A DNA stretch of 63,844 bases, taken from assembly GCF_000336675.1 (NCBI RefSeq), contig NZ_AOMB01000022.1, positions 72,306-136,149 of the forward strand. The letters are read 5' to 3'. Origin of the DNA: Halococcus hamelinensis 100A6. GTDB taxonomy: Archaea > Halobacteriota > Halobacteria > Halobacteriales > Halococcaceae. Under the pieces are notes generated by a model. That model was not told the origin of the DNA. It was given only the letters and a program-made list of their open reading frames with translations, and ran no database searches. Shown piece after piece: positions 8,048-15,182 of this stretch (its first letter is position 1; the number at the start of each line of letters is the position of its first letter). The position numbers were made by a program, and so were the translations under genes.

Positions 8048-8368
8048 TCAGGCGGCGAGGCTCGGCCCGAACGAGGGGTGGAGTACCTCGTAGTCCCCAC
8101 CGGTGTCGACCCCGATCACCGCCCAGTCGTAGTCGGGAGTCGCATCGAGGAGGCGTTCACGGAGGGCGGCGGCGCTCTCCTTCCACGCGACGAAACACCG
8201 GAGGTCGCCGGAGTCGGGAAGCGTCGTCGAGTCGTCGGCGGCGGTCACGTGGACGACGCGCCACTTGCGTTCGGCCCGCAGGCCGTCGTCGCTCTTCGAG
8301 ACGGTGTAGCCGAGGTCGGCGAAGATCGACCGGGCCTCCTCGGACGGGGTCGTGGTAACAGTCCCCAT
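8048..8368 (-). CDS. Conserved haloarchaeal protein (DUF7116-like)
   Basis: The 106-residue protein is soluble and acidic, with alternating strands and helices: ARSIFADLGYTV, ERKWRVVHVTA, LRCFVAWKE, DYDWAVIGVD. It resembles the haloarchaea-specific DUF7116 family of unknown function. It lies downstream of the DUF5816-like gene on the same strand but has its own likely promoter: a TTATTA box (8394-8399) and a palindrome between that box and the start. No catalytic motif is visible. Confidence 0.65.
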   Translation of the reverse strand: MGTVTTTPSEEARSIFADLGYTVSKSDDGLRAERKWRVVHVTAADDSTTLPDSGDLRCFVAWKESAAALRERLLDATPDYDWAVIGVDTGGDYEVLHPSFGPSLAA

Positions 8369-8378
8369 GCGACTACGC

Positions 8379-8394
8379 TACGATAGCGATCGTA
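8379..8394. promoter_or_regulatory. Palindrome between TATA box and start of the DUF7116-like gene
   Basis: TACGAT (8379-8384) and ATCGTA (8389-8394) form a perfect 6-bp inverted repeat with a 4-bp centre. It sits between a minus-strand TATA-like TTATTA (8394-8399, about 28 bp from the ATG) and the start at 8368. This is where an archaeal repressor would block RNA polymerase loading. The regulator is not identified. Confidence 0.42.
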
Positions 8395-8426
8395 ATAAGT
8401 GTTCGCGTAGGGTGGGGATCGGGCGG

Positions 8427-8666
8427 TTACTCGTGGGCGGCGTCCCACTCGTCGGGTTTCTTGATGTTGGCACAGCCGTTGCACTTGATCCGTCCCATCG
8501 CGTCCATCGCGTTGTCGAAGCTGGCGCAGTTGCTACAGAAGTAGCCCCACCGGCTCTCGCCGGCTTCGTCGGCGTACGCGGCGAGGAACGGCCCCTTCGA
8601 CCCCCGTTCGGCCTCCGTGCGGTCGACGTAGAGGGTCCGCCCGTCGGCGGTCGTCGTCGCGTCCAT
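8427..8666 (-). CDS. DUF5816-like small zinc-ribbon protein
   Basis: The 79-residue protein contains two Cys pairs, YFCSNCASF (about residues 44-47) and IKCNGCANIKKPDEW (about 61-64), forming a zinc ribbon. This fits the haloarchaeal DUF5816 family. The conserved start region MDATTTADGRTLYVDR supports ATG 8666 rather than longer upstream extensions. Function is unknown; a nucleic-acid or protein-binding role is plausible. It is divergent from the universal stress protein gene. Confidence 0.75.
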   Translation of the reverse strand: MDATTTADGRTLYVDRTEAERGSKGPFLAAYADEAGESRWGYFCSNCASFDNAMDAMGRIKCNGCANIKKPDEWDAAHE

Positions 8667-8760
8667 GTCTCGACCCGGGCCCCGACGTTCAAGTGACTGG
8701 TGGGTTCGTCCGTTCGCCGGATAGAAAGATTGAGGCGTCCGGCCCCACTCGGTTCGGGGG

Positions 8761-9168
8761 ATGAGTCTGGTCGTCGTGCCGGTTCGGTATCCGTTGAGCG
8801 AGCACTCCCGCCGGACGCTCCGGACCGCGATCGACGTCGCCGAGGAGCGCGACGCCAACCTCAGCGTCCTCCACATCGACCTCTACCAGTCGAGCCAGCG
8901 GGTCACCCAGGCCGAGCTGAAGCACGCGGTCGAACGCGAGTTCGGCCGGCTCCCGAACGCACGCTACGCGGTTCGGACGGGCTTTCTCGTCGAGGAGACG
9001 ATCCTCGACGACGTCGCCACCGAGGGGGCCGACGTCGTGGTGATCGGGCGAAAGCAGACCAGCCGGTGGCGGCGGATGATACGGCGGGTCACCGACGAAC
9101 CCGATGTCGCCCGGTTCCTCCGGAATCAGCTCGACTGCGACGTCGTCACCGCCCCGCGCGAGGAGTGA
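8761..9168 (+). CDS. Universal stress protein (UspA family)
   Basis: The 135-residue protein has the Usp alpha/beta fold pattern: VVVPVRYPLSEHSRRTL at the N-terminus, LSVLHIDLY as strand 2, ADVVVIGRKQTS near residue 95 and a final strand CDVVTAP. The ATP-binding G-x2-G-x9-G-S/T motif of nucleotide-binding Usps is not intact after VVIGRKQ, so this is probably a non-ATP-binding type. It likely acts in the cytoplasm in stress adaptation. It is convergent with mscS. Family call is strong, role generic. Confidence 0.87.
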   Translation: MSLVVVPVRYPLSEHSRRTLRTAIDVAEERDANLSVLHIDLYQSSQRVTQAELKHAVEREFGRLPNARYAVRTGFLVEETILDDVATEGADVVVIGRKQTSRWRRMIRRVTDEPDVARFLRNQLDCDVVTAPREE

Positions 9169-9183
9169 TCGAGGGTGCGCGGG

Positions 9184-10236
9184 CTACTGTAGCCCGCCGG
9201 GGCCGCCGGCGTTGCCGGGGTCGCGTCCCCCATCGCGGAACCGCGGGTCGTCGTCCTCGTCGAACACCACGTGGGTGTGCGGGTAGGGGAACTCCAGACC
9301 CGCACCGTCGAACGCCTCCCAGACGTTCTCTTGAACCCCCGAGCGCACCGTCAGGAGCTTGTAGGGCTCCTTGACCCAGTAGCGGAGGGTCAACAGCACG
9401 CCGTTGTCGGCGAACTCGTTGATGTAGCACGTCGGCGCGGCGGGATAGCGTGCGCTCCCGATCCGGATGTCCGGCCCGCCGCGGATCACGCTGTCGACGT
9501 CGCGGGCCGAGCGTTCGATCAGGTCGCGCGCCACGTCGAGGTCGCCCTCGTAGGTCACGAGGATGTCGAGCGAGAGCCTGGTTCGCGGGTCCTCGGCCGA
9601 GTAGTTGATCACGTCGCGCTCGCGGATCGTGCCGTTCGGGATCACGAGGAAGGTGTTGTCGAGCGTGAAGATCTTGGTGTACTGGAAGGTGATGTCCTCG
9701 ACGAACCCCCTCGTCCCCTCGTCGGTGTCGACGATCTCGATCATATCGCCGATCTCGTAGGACTGGTCGGTGAGGACGAACAGCCCGCTGACGAACCCAC
9801 CCAGGATCGGCGAGATCACGACCGCGACCGCGGCCGTGAGCACCGTCACCGAGAGGAAGATGTTGTCGAGGCCCACGCCGAGAAAGCCCGCCGCGATCAG
9901 GAGCGCGAAGAACATCACGATGGCGCGTATCGTCCGCAGGACCGCCCGACTCACGCTGGGTCGGCGGAACTGGCGAGCGACGCGTCGGCCCAGCAGTTCG
10001 ACGAGCCGTTTCGAGCCGTACCACGCGAGGATGAGCACGAGGATCGCGAGCGCGAGTTGGATCGTCCACGGGGGAACCCAGCCCGGCAGCAGCTCCCGGA
10101 AGAAGTGGACGGTCTGCTCGGAACCCTGCTCGAGGCTGCTCGAGTTGTTCTCGTCGGTGGCGTTGGTGACCGACGTCGGGAGCCCCGTCTGCATCACCGC
10201 CGACAGTACCCAGCTCATCACGGCTCCCGCCTCCAT
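9184..10236 (-). CDS. mscS: Small-conductance mechanosensitive channel MscS
   Basis: The 350-residue protein has three membrane helices (about 58-73, 103-121, 126-155). The third is the pore helix, rich in Gly/Ala (AAVAVVISPILGGFVSG). The beta-domain follows with QSYEIGDMIEI and VIPNGTIRERDVINYS, the classic MscS region. The C-terminus is a soluble alpha/beta domain and a Gly-rich acidic tail. It would release solutes on osmotic downshock. A minus-strand TTTTT (10260-10264) lies 26 bp before the ATG, so the transcript is probably leaderless. A 15-bp tandem repeat starts 12 bp upstream of that box. Confidence 0.92.
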   Translation of the reverse strand: MEAGAVMSWVLSAVMQTGLPTSVTNATDENNSSSLEQGSEQTVHFFRELLPGWVPPWTIQLALAILVLILAWYGSKRLVELLGRRVARQFRRPSVSRAVLRTIRAIVMFFALLIAAGFLGVGLDNIFLSVTVLTAAVAVVISPILGGFVSGLFVLTDQSYEIGDMIEIVDTDEGTRGFVEDITFQYTKIFTLDNTFLVIPNGTIRERDVINYSAEDPRTRLSLDILVTYEGDLDVARDLIERSARDVDSVIRGGPDIRIGSARYPAAPTCYINEFADNGVLLTLRYWVKEPYKLLTVRSGVQENVWEAFDGAGLEFPYPHTHVVFDEDDDPRFRDGGRDPGNAGGPGGLQ

Positions 10237-10275
10237 ACCGTCGGCAACCTGTCGCAGCGAAAAAGGGTTGCGGAA

Positions 10276-10335
10276 CCCACCTTTTGGGGCCCCACCTTTT
10301 GAGGCCCCACCTTTTGAGGCCCCACCTTTTGCTGC
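10276..10335. repeat. Four tandem copies of a 15-bp unit
   Basis: The unit CCCACCTTTTGRGGC occurs four times head to tail at 10276, 10291, 10306 and 10321; the last copy ends TGCTGC instead of TGRGGC. The unit is the amplified AAAAGGTGGG end of the larger dispersed element in this stretch, and it abuts the mscS promoter. Confidence 0.85.
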
Positions 10336-10560
10336 GCTCGCTCACTTCGCTCACGGGTCACTTCGTTCCCCGTTCACATCCGAGGTTCTCCCTTCGGTCG
10401 AACCTCGCGCCGCTCGCTCGCTGGCAAAATGTGGATCAAAAGCCTCCTCCTTCCCGGTGGTCAGTCGTCGGCCCGCTCGCTCCTTTCAGTCGCTCGCGGT
10501 ACAATCACTACCCCTACCGCACAGCACCGCAATCGCACAGCACCGTAGAAGCCCTCGCAC
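10276..10560 (-). repeat. Dispersed non-coding element, copy C
   Basis: The 541-bp gap between mscS and the first MFS gene (10237-10777) holds no convincing gene. Read on the minus strand it contains, in order, GAGGGCTTC (10548-10556), two copies of CGGTGCTGTGCG spaced 16 bp apart (10518-10545), TTGTACCGCGA (10494-10504), GGCTTTTGATCCACATTTTG (about 10425-10445), GAGCG-rich sequence, and AAAAGGTGGG at the end. The same blocks in the same order occur at 34925-35112, and the last blocks at 23949-24037. The rest of the gap up to 10777 is CGGTGC-rich low-complexity sequence. Function unknown. Confidence 0.6.
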
Positions 10561-10777
10561 TCCCTTCGGTCGTGCTCGCCCTCCAGGCCCGCACCGCTCT
10601 CGCAACGGCACCGGCACCGCGCCGCACCGCTCCGCCGCGTCGCCGCACCGCGGCCGGTTCACCTCGTACCGGGGACCCTCGACCGGAGCTCACCGTGACG
10701 GGTGCTGGCGTGATACCCCCCGGCAAAACGCCCGCGGAAAGTCGGGTTTTTGAATCTCCAACGGCGACCTCTTTCCA

Positions 10778-12070
10778 GTGACGAAACCAGGAGGAGGGTC
10801 GCTGAGTCTCTTCAAAAACAGGGAATTCGTTGCGCTCGCAAGCACCGCGTTCGCGCGGAGCCAGGCCTACTCCACCATCCTGATCGCGCTCGCGCTCTAT
10901 GCGGATATCTTCCAGACCTCGGGCACCGTCGAGGGGCTGTTCGGGACGGCGTTCGCGCTGATCCAGCTCGTCGTCGTCCTCCCGCTCGGCCGGCTGGTCG
11001 ACACCCACAACGCGAAGCACTTCCTCGTGGCCGGGCTCGGGGTCAACGTCCTCGCGTTCGTCGGGTTCGCGCTCGTCGGCAACGCGACCGACGTAATTCT
11101 CGTCCGGATCCTCCAAGGAGCGGGCGCGAGCCTCCTCTGGATCACCGGCTCGGCGGTCGTGGGCGAACTCAGCCCCGACGCCGAGCGCGGCCGGTGGCTC
11201 GGGACCTACAACCAGGTCGCGGCGTTTTCGAGCCTCGCGGGCGACGTCGTCGGCGGATTCTTGCTCTACGCCTACGGCTTCACGCTCACCTACGCGGTGC
11301 TCTCGGCGGTCACGGTCCTCGCGACCCTCAGCGTCTTCGCCTACCTCCGGGACAATCCAGGAGGGAAAACCGACCCCGAGGAAGCCACCGGGATCGAAAC
11401 CCTCCGCACCCTCCTCGACCGGACCGCGGTCCGCGCGCTCGTGGTCTTCCGACTGGGCTTTGGCTTCGGTAAGATGGCCGTCATCACCTTCCTCCCGATC
11501 TACGCCCACACCGAGTTCGGGATGAACCCGCTGTTCGTCGCGGCGATCCTCGCCGGCGGCAAGCTCACCAAGACGCTCTTCCAGGGCGTCGTCGGTGGCT
11601 ACACCGATCGCGTGGGTCATAAACACCACTTCGTCGTGGCGGGCGCGCTGGTCTACGCGGTCGGGACCGCGATGATACCCTTCGCGGGGAGCGCAGCAGG
11701 GGTACTTCCCGGTATTTCGTTCACGGCGCTCGGCGAATCGGTCCGGCTCGCGCCGGCCTTCTTCGTGTTGTTCGCCGCCTACGCCGTGATCGGCGTGGCC
11801 GACAGCCTCCGGCTCCCCGCGAGCATGGCGCTGTTCGTCGAGGAGGGCGAGCACTTCGGCGCGGTCGCCGCCAGCCTCTCGCTGCGCTCGGTCGCCTGGA
11901 AGGTCGGCGAGGTCGTCGGCCCCTTCACCGTCGGGGTGCTCTGGGACGCCACCTCGGTGTTCGTCGCCTTCTTCGTCGCCGCCGGCCTCATCGTCCTCGC
12001 CACCGGCGTCTTCGTCGCGCTCTACAGCGTCGACCCCACACCCGCGAGGACTCCGGTTCCCGGCGACTGA
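10778..12070 (+). CDS. MFS transporter
   Basis: The 430-residue protein has about twelve membrane helices in two halves and an MFS loop 2-3 motif (GRLVDTHNAKHF, about residues 70-81). A long central cytoplasmic loop (about 195-210) separates the halves, and the second-half loop carries GGYTDRVGHKHHF. The start is a GTG at 10778; no in-frame ATG precedes the first helix. The substrate is unknown; drug or metabolite export is typical. A second, unrelated-length MFS gene follows 180 bp downstream on the same strand. Confidence 0.85.
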   Translation: MTKPGGGSLSLFKNREFVALASTAFARSQAYSTILIALALYADIFQTSGTVEGLFGTAFALIQLVVVLPLGRLVDTHNAKHFLVAGLGVNVLAFVGFALVGNATDVILVRILQGAGASLLWITGSAVVGELSPDAERGRWLGTYNQVAAFSSLAGDVVGGFLLYAYGFTLTYAVLSAVTVLATLSVFAYLRDNPGGKTDPEEATGIETLRTLLDRTAVRALVVFRLGFGFGKMAVITFLPIYAHTEFGMNPLFVAAILAGGKLTKTLFQGVVGGYTDRVGHKHHFVVAGALVYAVGTAMIPFAGSAAGVLPGISFTALGESVRLAPAFFVLFAAYAVIGVADSLRLPASMALFVEEGEHFGAVAASLSLRSVAWKVGEVVGPFTVGVLWDATSVFVAFFVAAGLIVLATGVFVALYSVDPTPARTPVPGD

Positions 12071-12154
12071 GACCGTCCCCACCTGGCTCACGACCGTTCG
12101 GCGACCCGCCGGACCGTTCGCGCCGACACCGTCGTTCGCGTCGATACCCACACG

Positions 12155-12160
12155 TTTAAA
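12155..12160 (+). promoter_or_regulatory. TATA-like box of the leader ORF/MFS unit
   Basis: TTTAAA (12155-12160) lies 28 bp before the ATG of the 22-codon leader ORF at 12186. That is the spacing of a leaderless haloarchaeal transcript starting at or near that ATG. Confidence 0.55.
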
Positions 12161-12164
12161 CGGC

Positions 12165-12182
12165 TGACTGACTGAATAGTCA
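12165..12182. promoter_or_regulatory. Palindromic operator candidate before the second MFS gene
   Basis: TGACT (12169-12173) and AGTCA (12178-12182) form a perfect inverted repeat around GAAT, and a further TGACT directly precedes it (12165-12169). The site fills the space between the TATA-like box and the ATG at 12186. That position suits a repressor such as a TetR-family regulator of an exporter, but no regulator gene is adjacent. Confidence 0.5.
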
Positions 12183-12185
12183 ACG

Positions 12186-12254
12186 ATGACTGCCGAACCG
12201 ACGAAGCCGTTCACTGAGACCGACCGCCCGCCCGAAAGGGGAGTGGTCGAATGA
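12186..12254 (+). CDS. 22-residue leader ORF overlapping the MFS start
   Basis: ATG 12186 opens a 22-codon ORF (MTAEPTKPFTETDRPPERGV then VE) whose TGA overlaps the ATG of the MFS gene by 4 nt (ATGA). It begins just after a palindromic operator candidate, at the spacing expected for a leaderless mRNA. It would therefore be the first translated codons of the transcript, and the transporter start would be reached by re-initiation. Peptide function, if any, is unknown. Confidence 0.5.
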   Translation: MTAEPTKPFTETDRPPERGVVE

Positions 12255-13531
12255 GATTGTTCGATACCGACCGACGGGTGCTCACCCTCGCGTTCGCGCG
12301 GATGGCGGACTCGATCGGGAACTCGTTTCTGATCATCGTTCTGCCGCTCTACATCGGGAGCGGCGTCGTCACCGGCCAGACGTTCGGCCTGGGTGTCGCG
12401 CTGGTCACGGGGATCATCCTCTCGGCGTTCGGCTTCTTCAGCACGGCCCTCCAGCCGATCGCGGGCTATCTCTCCGACCGTACCGGGAGCCGCCGGATCT
12501 TCATCGTGGTCGGGTTGTTGATCCTCACGGTCGCGAACTTCGTCTACTCGCTCGTCGATAGTTACGCCCTGATGCTCGCGATCCGCGGCCTCCAGGGTAT
12601 CGGTGTCGCGATCACGATCCCGTCGACGGTCGCGCTGGTCAACGAGGTCACAACGGACGACTCGCGCGGCGGGGACATGGGGATCTTCAACACCTTCCGG
12701 TTCGTTGGCTTCGCCGCCGGACCGATCCTCGCCGGGAGCGTCGTCAACGGCGGCCCCTACCGGGTCGCCGGCCTCGCGATGACGGGCTTCGAGACCGCCT
12801 TCTACATCGCCGCCCTCGGCTCGTTGATCGGCGCGGTGCTCATCATGCTGTTCGTCGAGGACCCACACCCCGACGAACAGGACGCGGAGGCGGGCAGTGA
12901 CATCGGGTTCGCGGTCTTCGACCACGACCACGATACGCTGATCGACCCCGTCTTCGCGCTCGGGCTCGCGCTCCTCACCGTGGCGATCGGTATCGCGCTG
13001 ATCGAGCCGCTCCAGACGGACATCAACAACCACCTCGACCAGGGCGCACAGCTATTCAGCATCGAGTTCTCGGCGTTCATCGTGGCGCAGGTGTTCCTCC
13101 AGACGCCGATCGGCACCGCGAGCGACCGCTACGGCCGCCGACCGTTCATCCTCGGCGGGCTGATCGTGCTCGTGCCGGCGATGCTCGCCCAGGGGCTCGT
13201 GACGACCCCGATCGGGATGATCGCCACGCGACTCGTCCAGGGTGCGGCGGCCGCGACCGCCTTCGCGCCCGGCTTCGCGCTCGCCGGCGACATCGCCCAG
13301 GACGGGAACTCCGGGACCACCTTCTCGGTGTTGACGATGGCCTTCACGTTGGGGACCGCCATCGGCCCGTTGCTCGCGGGCTACCTCATCAGCTTCGGCT
13401 ACGTCGTCCCGTTCGCCTTCGGGGCCGTCCTCTCGGCGCTCGGCGCGCTCCTCGTCTACTCACAGGTCGAGGAGACCCACGCGACCGCCGCCGAAACTCC
13501 GGGCGGCGCGCAGCCGGCGAGCCAGGATTGA
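12251..13531 (+). CDS. MFS transporter (drug-exporter type)
   Basis: The 426-residue protein has twelve membrane helices. Motif A (GYLSDRTGSRRIF) is near residue 75 and its repeat (GTASDRYGRRPFI) near 290, typical of DHA-type MFS exporters. A helix-4 RGLQGIGVAITIPS and helix-5-like FRFVGFAAGPILAG also fit. It is translationally coupled to a 22-codon ORF. The palindrome upstream suggests inducible expression. The substrate is unknown; proton-coupled export of toxic compounds is the usual family role. Confidence 0.88.
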   Translation: MRLFDTDRRVLTLAFARMADSIGNSFLIIVLPLYIGSGVVTGQTFGLGVALVTGIILSAFGFFSTALQPIAGYLSDRTGSRRIFIVVGLLILTVANFVYSLVDSYALMLAIRGLQGIGVAITIPSTVALVNEVTTDDSRGGDMGIFNTFRFVGFAAGPILAGSVVNGGPYRVAGLAMTGFETAFYIAALGSLIGAVLIMLFVEDPHPDEQDAEAGSDIGFAVFDHDHDTLIDPVFALGLALLTVAIGIALIEPLQTDINNHLDQGAQLFSIEFSAFIVAQVFLQTPIGTASDRYGRRPFILGGLIVLVPAMLAQGLVTTPIGMIATRLVQGAAAATAFAPGFALAGDIAQDGNSGTTFSVLTMAFTLGTAIGPLLAGYLISFGYVVPFAFGAVLSALGALLVYSQVEETHATAAETPGGAQPASQD

Positions 13532-13537
13532 GCCCGG

Positions 13538-14680
13538 TCAGAACAGGTCTTCCGCGACGAGCCGATCGACCGCTTCTCGAAGCCGTTCCTCGCTGTTCGC
13601 GTACGAGAACCGCGCGTAGCCTGGCGTCCCGAACGCGCTGCCGGGCACCGTGGCGACGTGGGCGTCGTCGATCGCCGCCTCACACCACGCGGAGTCGTCC
13701 TCGCCGACCGGCACCATCATGTAGAACGCCCCCTCGGGGGCCGAAACCTCGACCCCGTGGTCGGCGAGCAGGTCCACGAGGAGGTCGCGGCGTTCCTCGA
13801 AGGCCTCGGCCATCTCGACGACGGCGTCGTCGGTGTTCCGGATGGCCTCGACCCCGGCACGCTGGGTGAAGTTCGCGGCCGAGGAGACCGAGTGCGACTG
13901 AACTTTGCCCGCCTGGGAGACCAGGCCCTCGGGCGCGGCGAGGTAGCCGAGCCGCCAGCCGGTCATCGAGTAGGCCTTCGAGAAGCCGTTTATCGTCACT
14001 GTACGGCTACTCATCCCGTCGAGACTTCCCAGGCTCACGGGGTCGACGCCGTAGGTGATCTCCTTGTATATCTCGTCGGAGATCACGGTGATGTCGTGTT
14101 CGACCGCGAGGTCGCGGACGCCGCGGAGCGCCTCGTCCGAGAACACCGCACCCGAGGGGTTCGACGGCGAGTTCACCACGAGGAGTTCCGTCCCGTCCGA
14201 GACCGTCTCGGCGAGTTCGGGGAGCGCGGGTTCGAGCTGGAAGTCGTGGGCCGCGAGGTCGACTCGCGAGAGCGACCCGCCGGCGAGCTTCACCATCGCC
14301 TCGTAGGAGACCCACGCAGGGTCGAGGAGACAAACCTCGTCCCCGTCGTCGATGAGGCTCTGGAAGGTCTCGAAGAGCGCCTGCTTGCCGCCCGGCGTGA
14401 CGATGACGTCGTCGGCCGTGTAGTCGAGGTCGTCGTCCTGAAGCTTCTCGGCGATCGCCTCGCGGAGTTCGGGCACGCCGTTCGTGGGTGCGTAGCCCGT
14501 ATAACCCGCGTCCATCGCGTCCTTTCCGGCCTCGACGACGTTCTCGGGGGTGGGGAAGTCGGGCTCGCCGACGCTGAGGTCGACCACGTCGACCCCGTCG
14601 GCTTCGAGCTCGCTCGCGGCGTCGCTGATCGCGAGGGTGGCACTCGGCTCGACCCGTTCGACCCGGTCGGCGAAGTTCAT
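13538..14680 (-). CDS. PLP-dependent aminotransferase, class I/II
   Basis: The 380-residue protein is a fold-type I aminotransferase of the aspartate-aminotransferase group. Lys235 in NGFSKAYSMTGWRLGY binds PLP; Asn174 in SPSNPSG, Asp202 and Tyr205 in SDEIY complete the cofactor site. GEPDFPTPE (38-46) forms the N-terminal arm. It transfers amino groups between an amino acid and 2-oxoglutarate; the preferred substrate is unclear. Its ATG overlaps the stop of ribH by 4 nt, so the two are probably co-transcribed, although a pathway link to riboflavin is not obvious. Confidence 0.9.
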   Translation of the reverse strand: MNFADRVERVEPSATLAISDAASELEADGVDVVDLSVGEPDFPTPENVVEAGKDAMDAGYTGYAPTNGVPELREAIAEKLQDDDLDYTADDVIVTPGGKQALFETFQSLIDDGDEVCLLDPAWVSYEAMVKLAGGSLSRVDLAAHDFQLEPALPELAETVSDGTELLVVNSPSNPSGAVFSDEALRGVRDLAVEHDITVISDEIYKEITYGVDPVSLGSLDGMSSRTVTINGFSKAYSMTGWRLGYLAAPEGLVSQAGKVQSHSVSSAANFTQRAGVEAIRNTDDAVVEMAEAFEERRDLLVDLLADHGVEVSAPEGAFYMMVPVGEDDSAWCEAAIDDAHVATVPGSAFGTPGYARFSYANSEERLREAVDRLVAEDLF

Positions 14681-15081
14681 GCCAGGGCCTCCAGTTGGTC
14701 GAGCGCGCTGTCGACGGCTTCGGCACCCTTGCCGATCCGTTCGCGCGCCTCCGCCATGCTCATGCCGGGGCCCAAGACCCCGAGCGAGACGGGGGTGTCG
14801 CGGTCGAGGCTCACGTCCGTCAGCGCCCGCGCGGCCGTGCGGACGATCACGTCGTCGTGGTCGGTGTCGCCGGAGACCACCGGGCCGAGAACGCAGACGG
14901 CCTCGATGGCGTCCTTCCGGGCGAGGCGGTCGGCGGCGAGCGGGGTGTCGTACGCGCCCGGTACCGGGATCGTCTCCCCGATCTCGGCCCCGCGGTCGGC
15001 GGCGGCCCCGCGTGCGCTCCGTTCCATCTCCGCGGCGAGTTCGTCGTAAAACTGCGCGATAACCAATCCCAAACTGGGCAT
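14677..15081 (-). CDS. ribH: 6,7-dimethyl-8-ribityllumazine synthase
   Basis: The 134-residue protein condenses ribityl-aminouracil with dihydroxybutanone phosphate, the penultimate step of riboflavin synthesis. The LGLVIAQFYDEL start, the ETIPVPGAYDTPLAA segment (about 38-52) and VLGPVVSGDTDHDDVI (about 66-81, with the active-site His) match lumazine synthase. Length is as usual for archaeal RibH, which forms icosahedral or pentameric shells. ATG 15081 was chosen because the family starts just before this strand. It is the first gene of the ribH-aminotransferase pair. Confidence 0.9.
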   Translation of the reverse strand: MPSLGLVIAQFYDELAAEMERSARGAAADRGAEIGETIPVPGAYDTPLAADRLARKDAIEAVCVLGPVVSGDTDHDDVIVRTAARALTDVSLDRDTPVSLGVLGPGMSMAEARERIGKGAEAVDSALDQLEALA

Positions 15082-15182
15082 ACTCGCCGGGTGGCGAGCG
15101 CCCCTCAAAGACCTACCGCTCCACGCCAGTATCCCCGCCGTCGAACGAAACACTCCTATTCCGTCCCCGAGGTCGAACGGGC

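Noticed and set aside
10276..10335. A CRISPR array
   Set aside because: The 15-bp units are adjacent with no unique spacers and no cas genes are near.
10284..10781. A 165-residue open frame in the mscS-MFS gap
   Set aside because: Its start lies in a 15-bp tandem repeat and the rest is low-complexity Pro/Arg/Ala sequence over the dispersed element; there is no fold, and the GTG of the MFS gene is a better start.
10514..13033. An 839-residue open frame on the minus strand
   Set aside because: It lies opposite two clear MFS genes and has the Asp/Arg/Glu-rich, motif-free composition typical of antisense frames in very GC-rich DNA.
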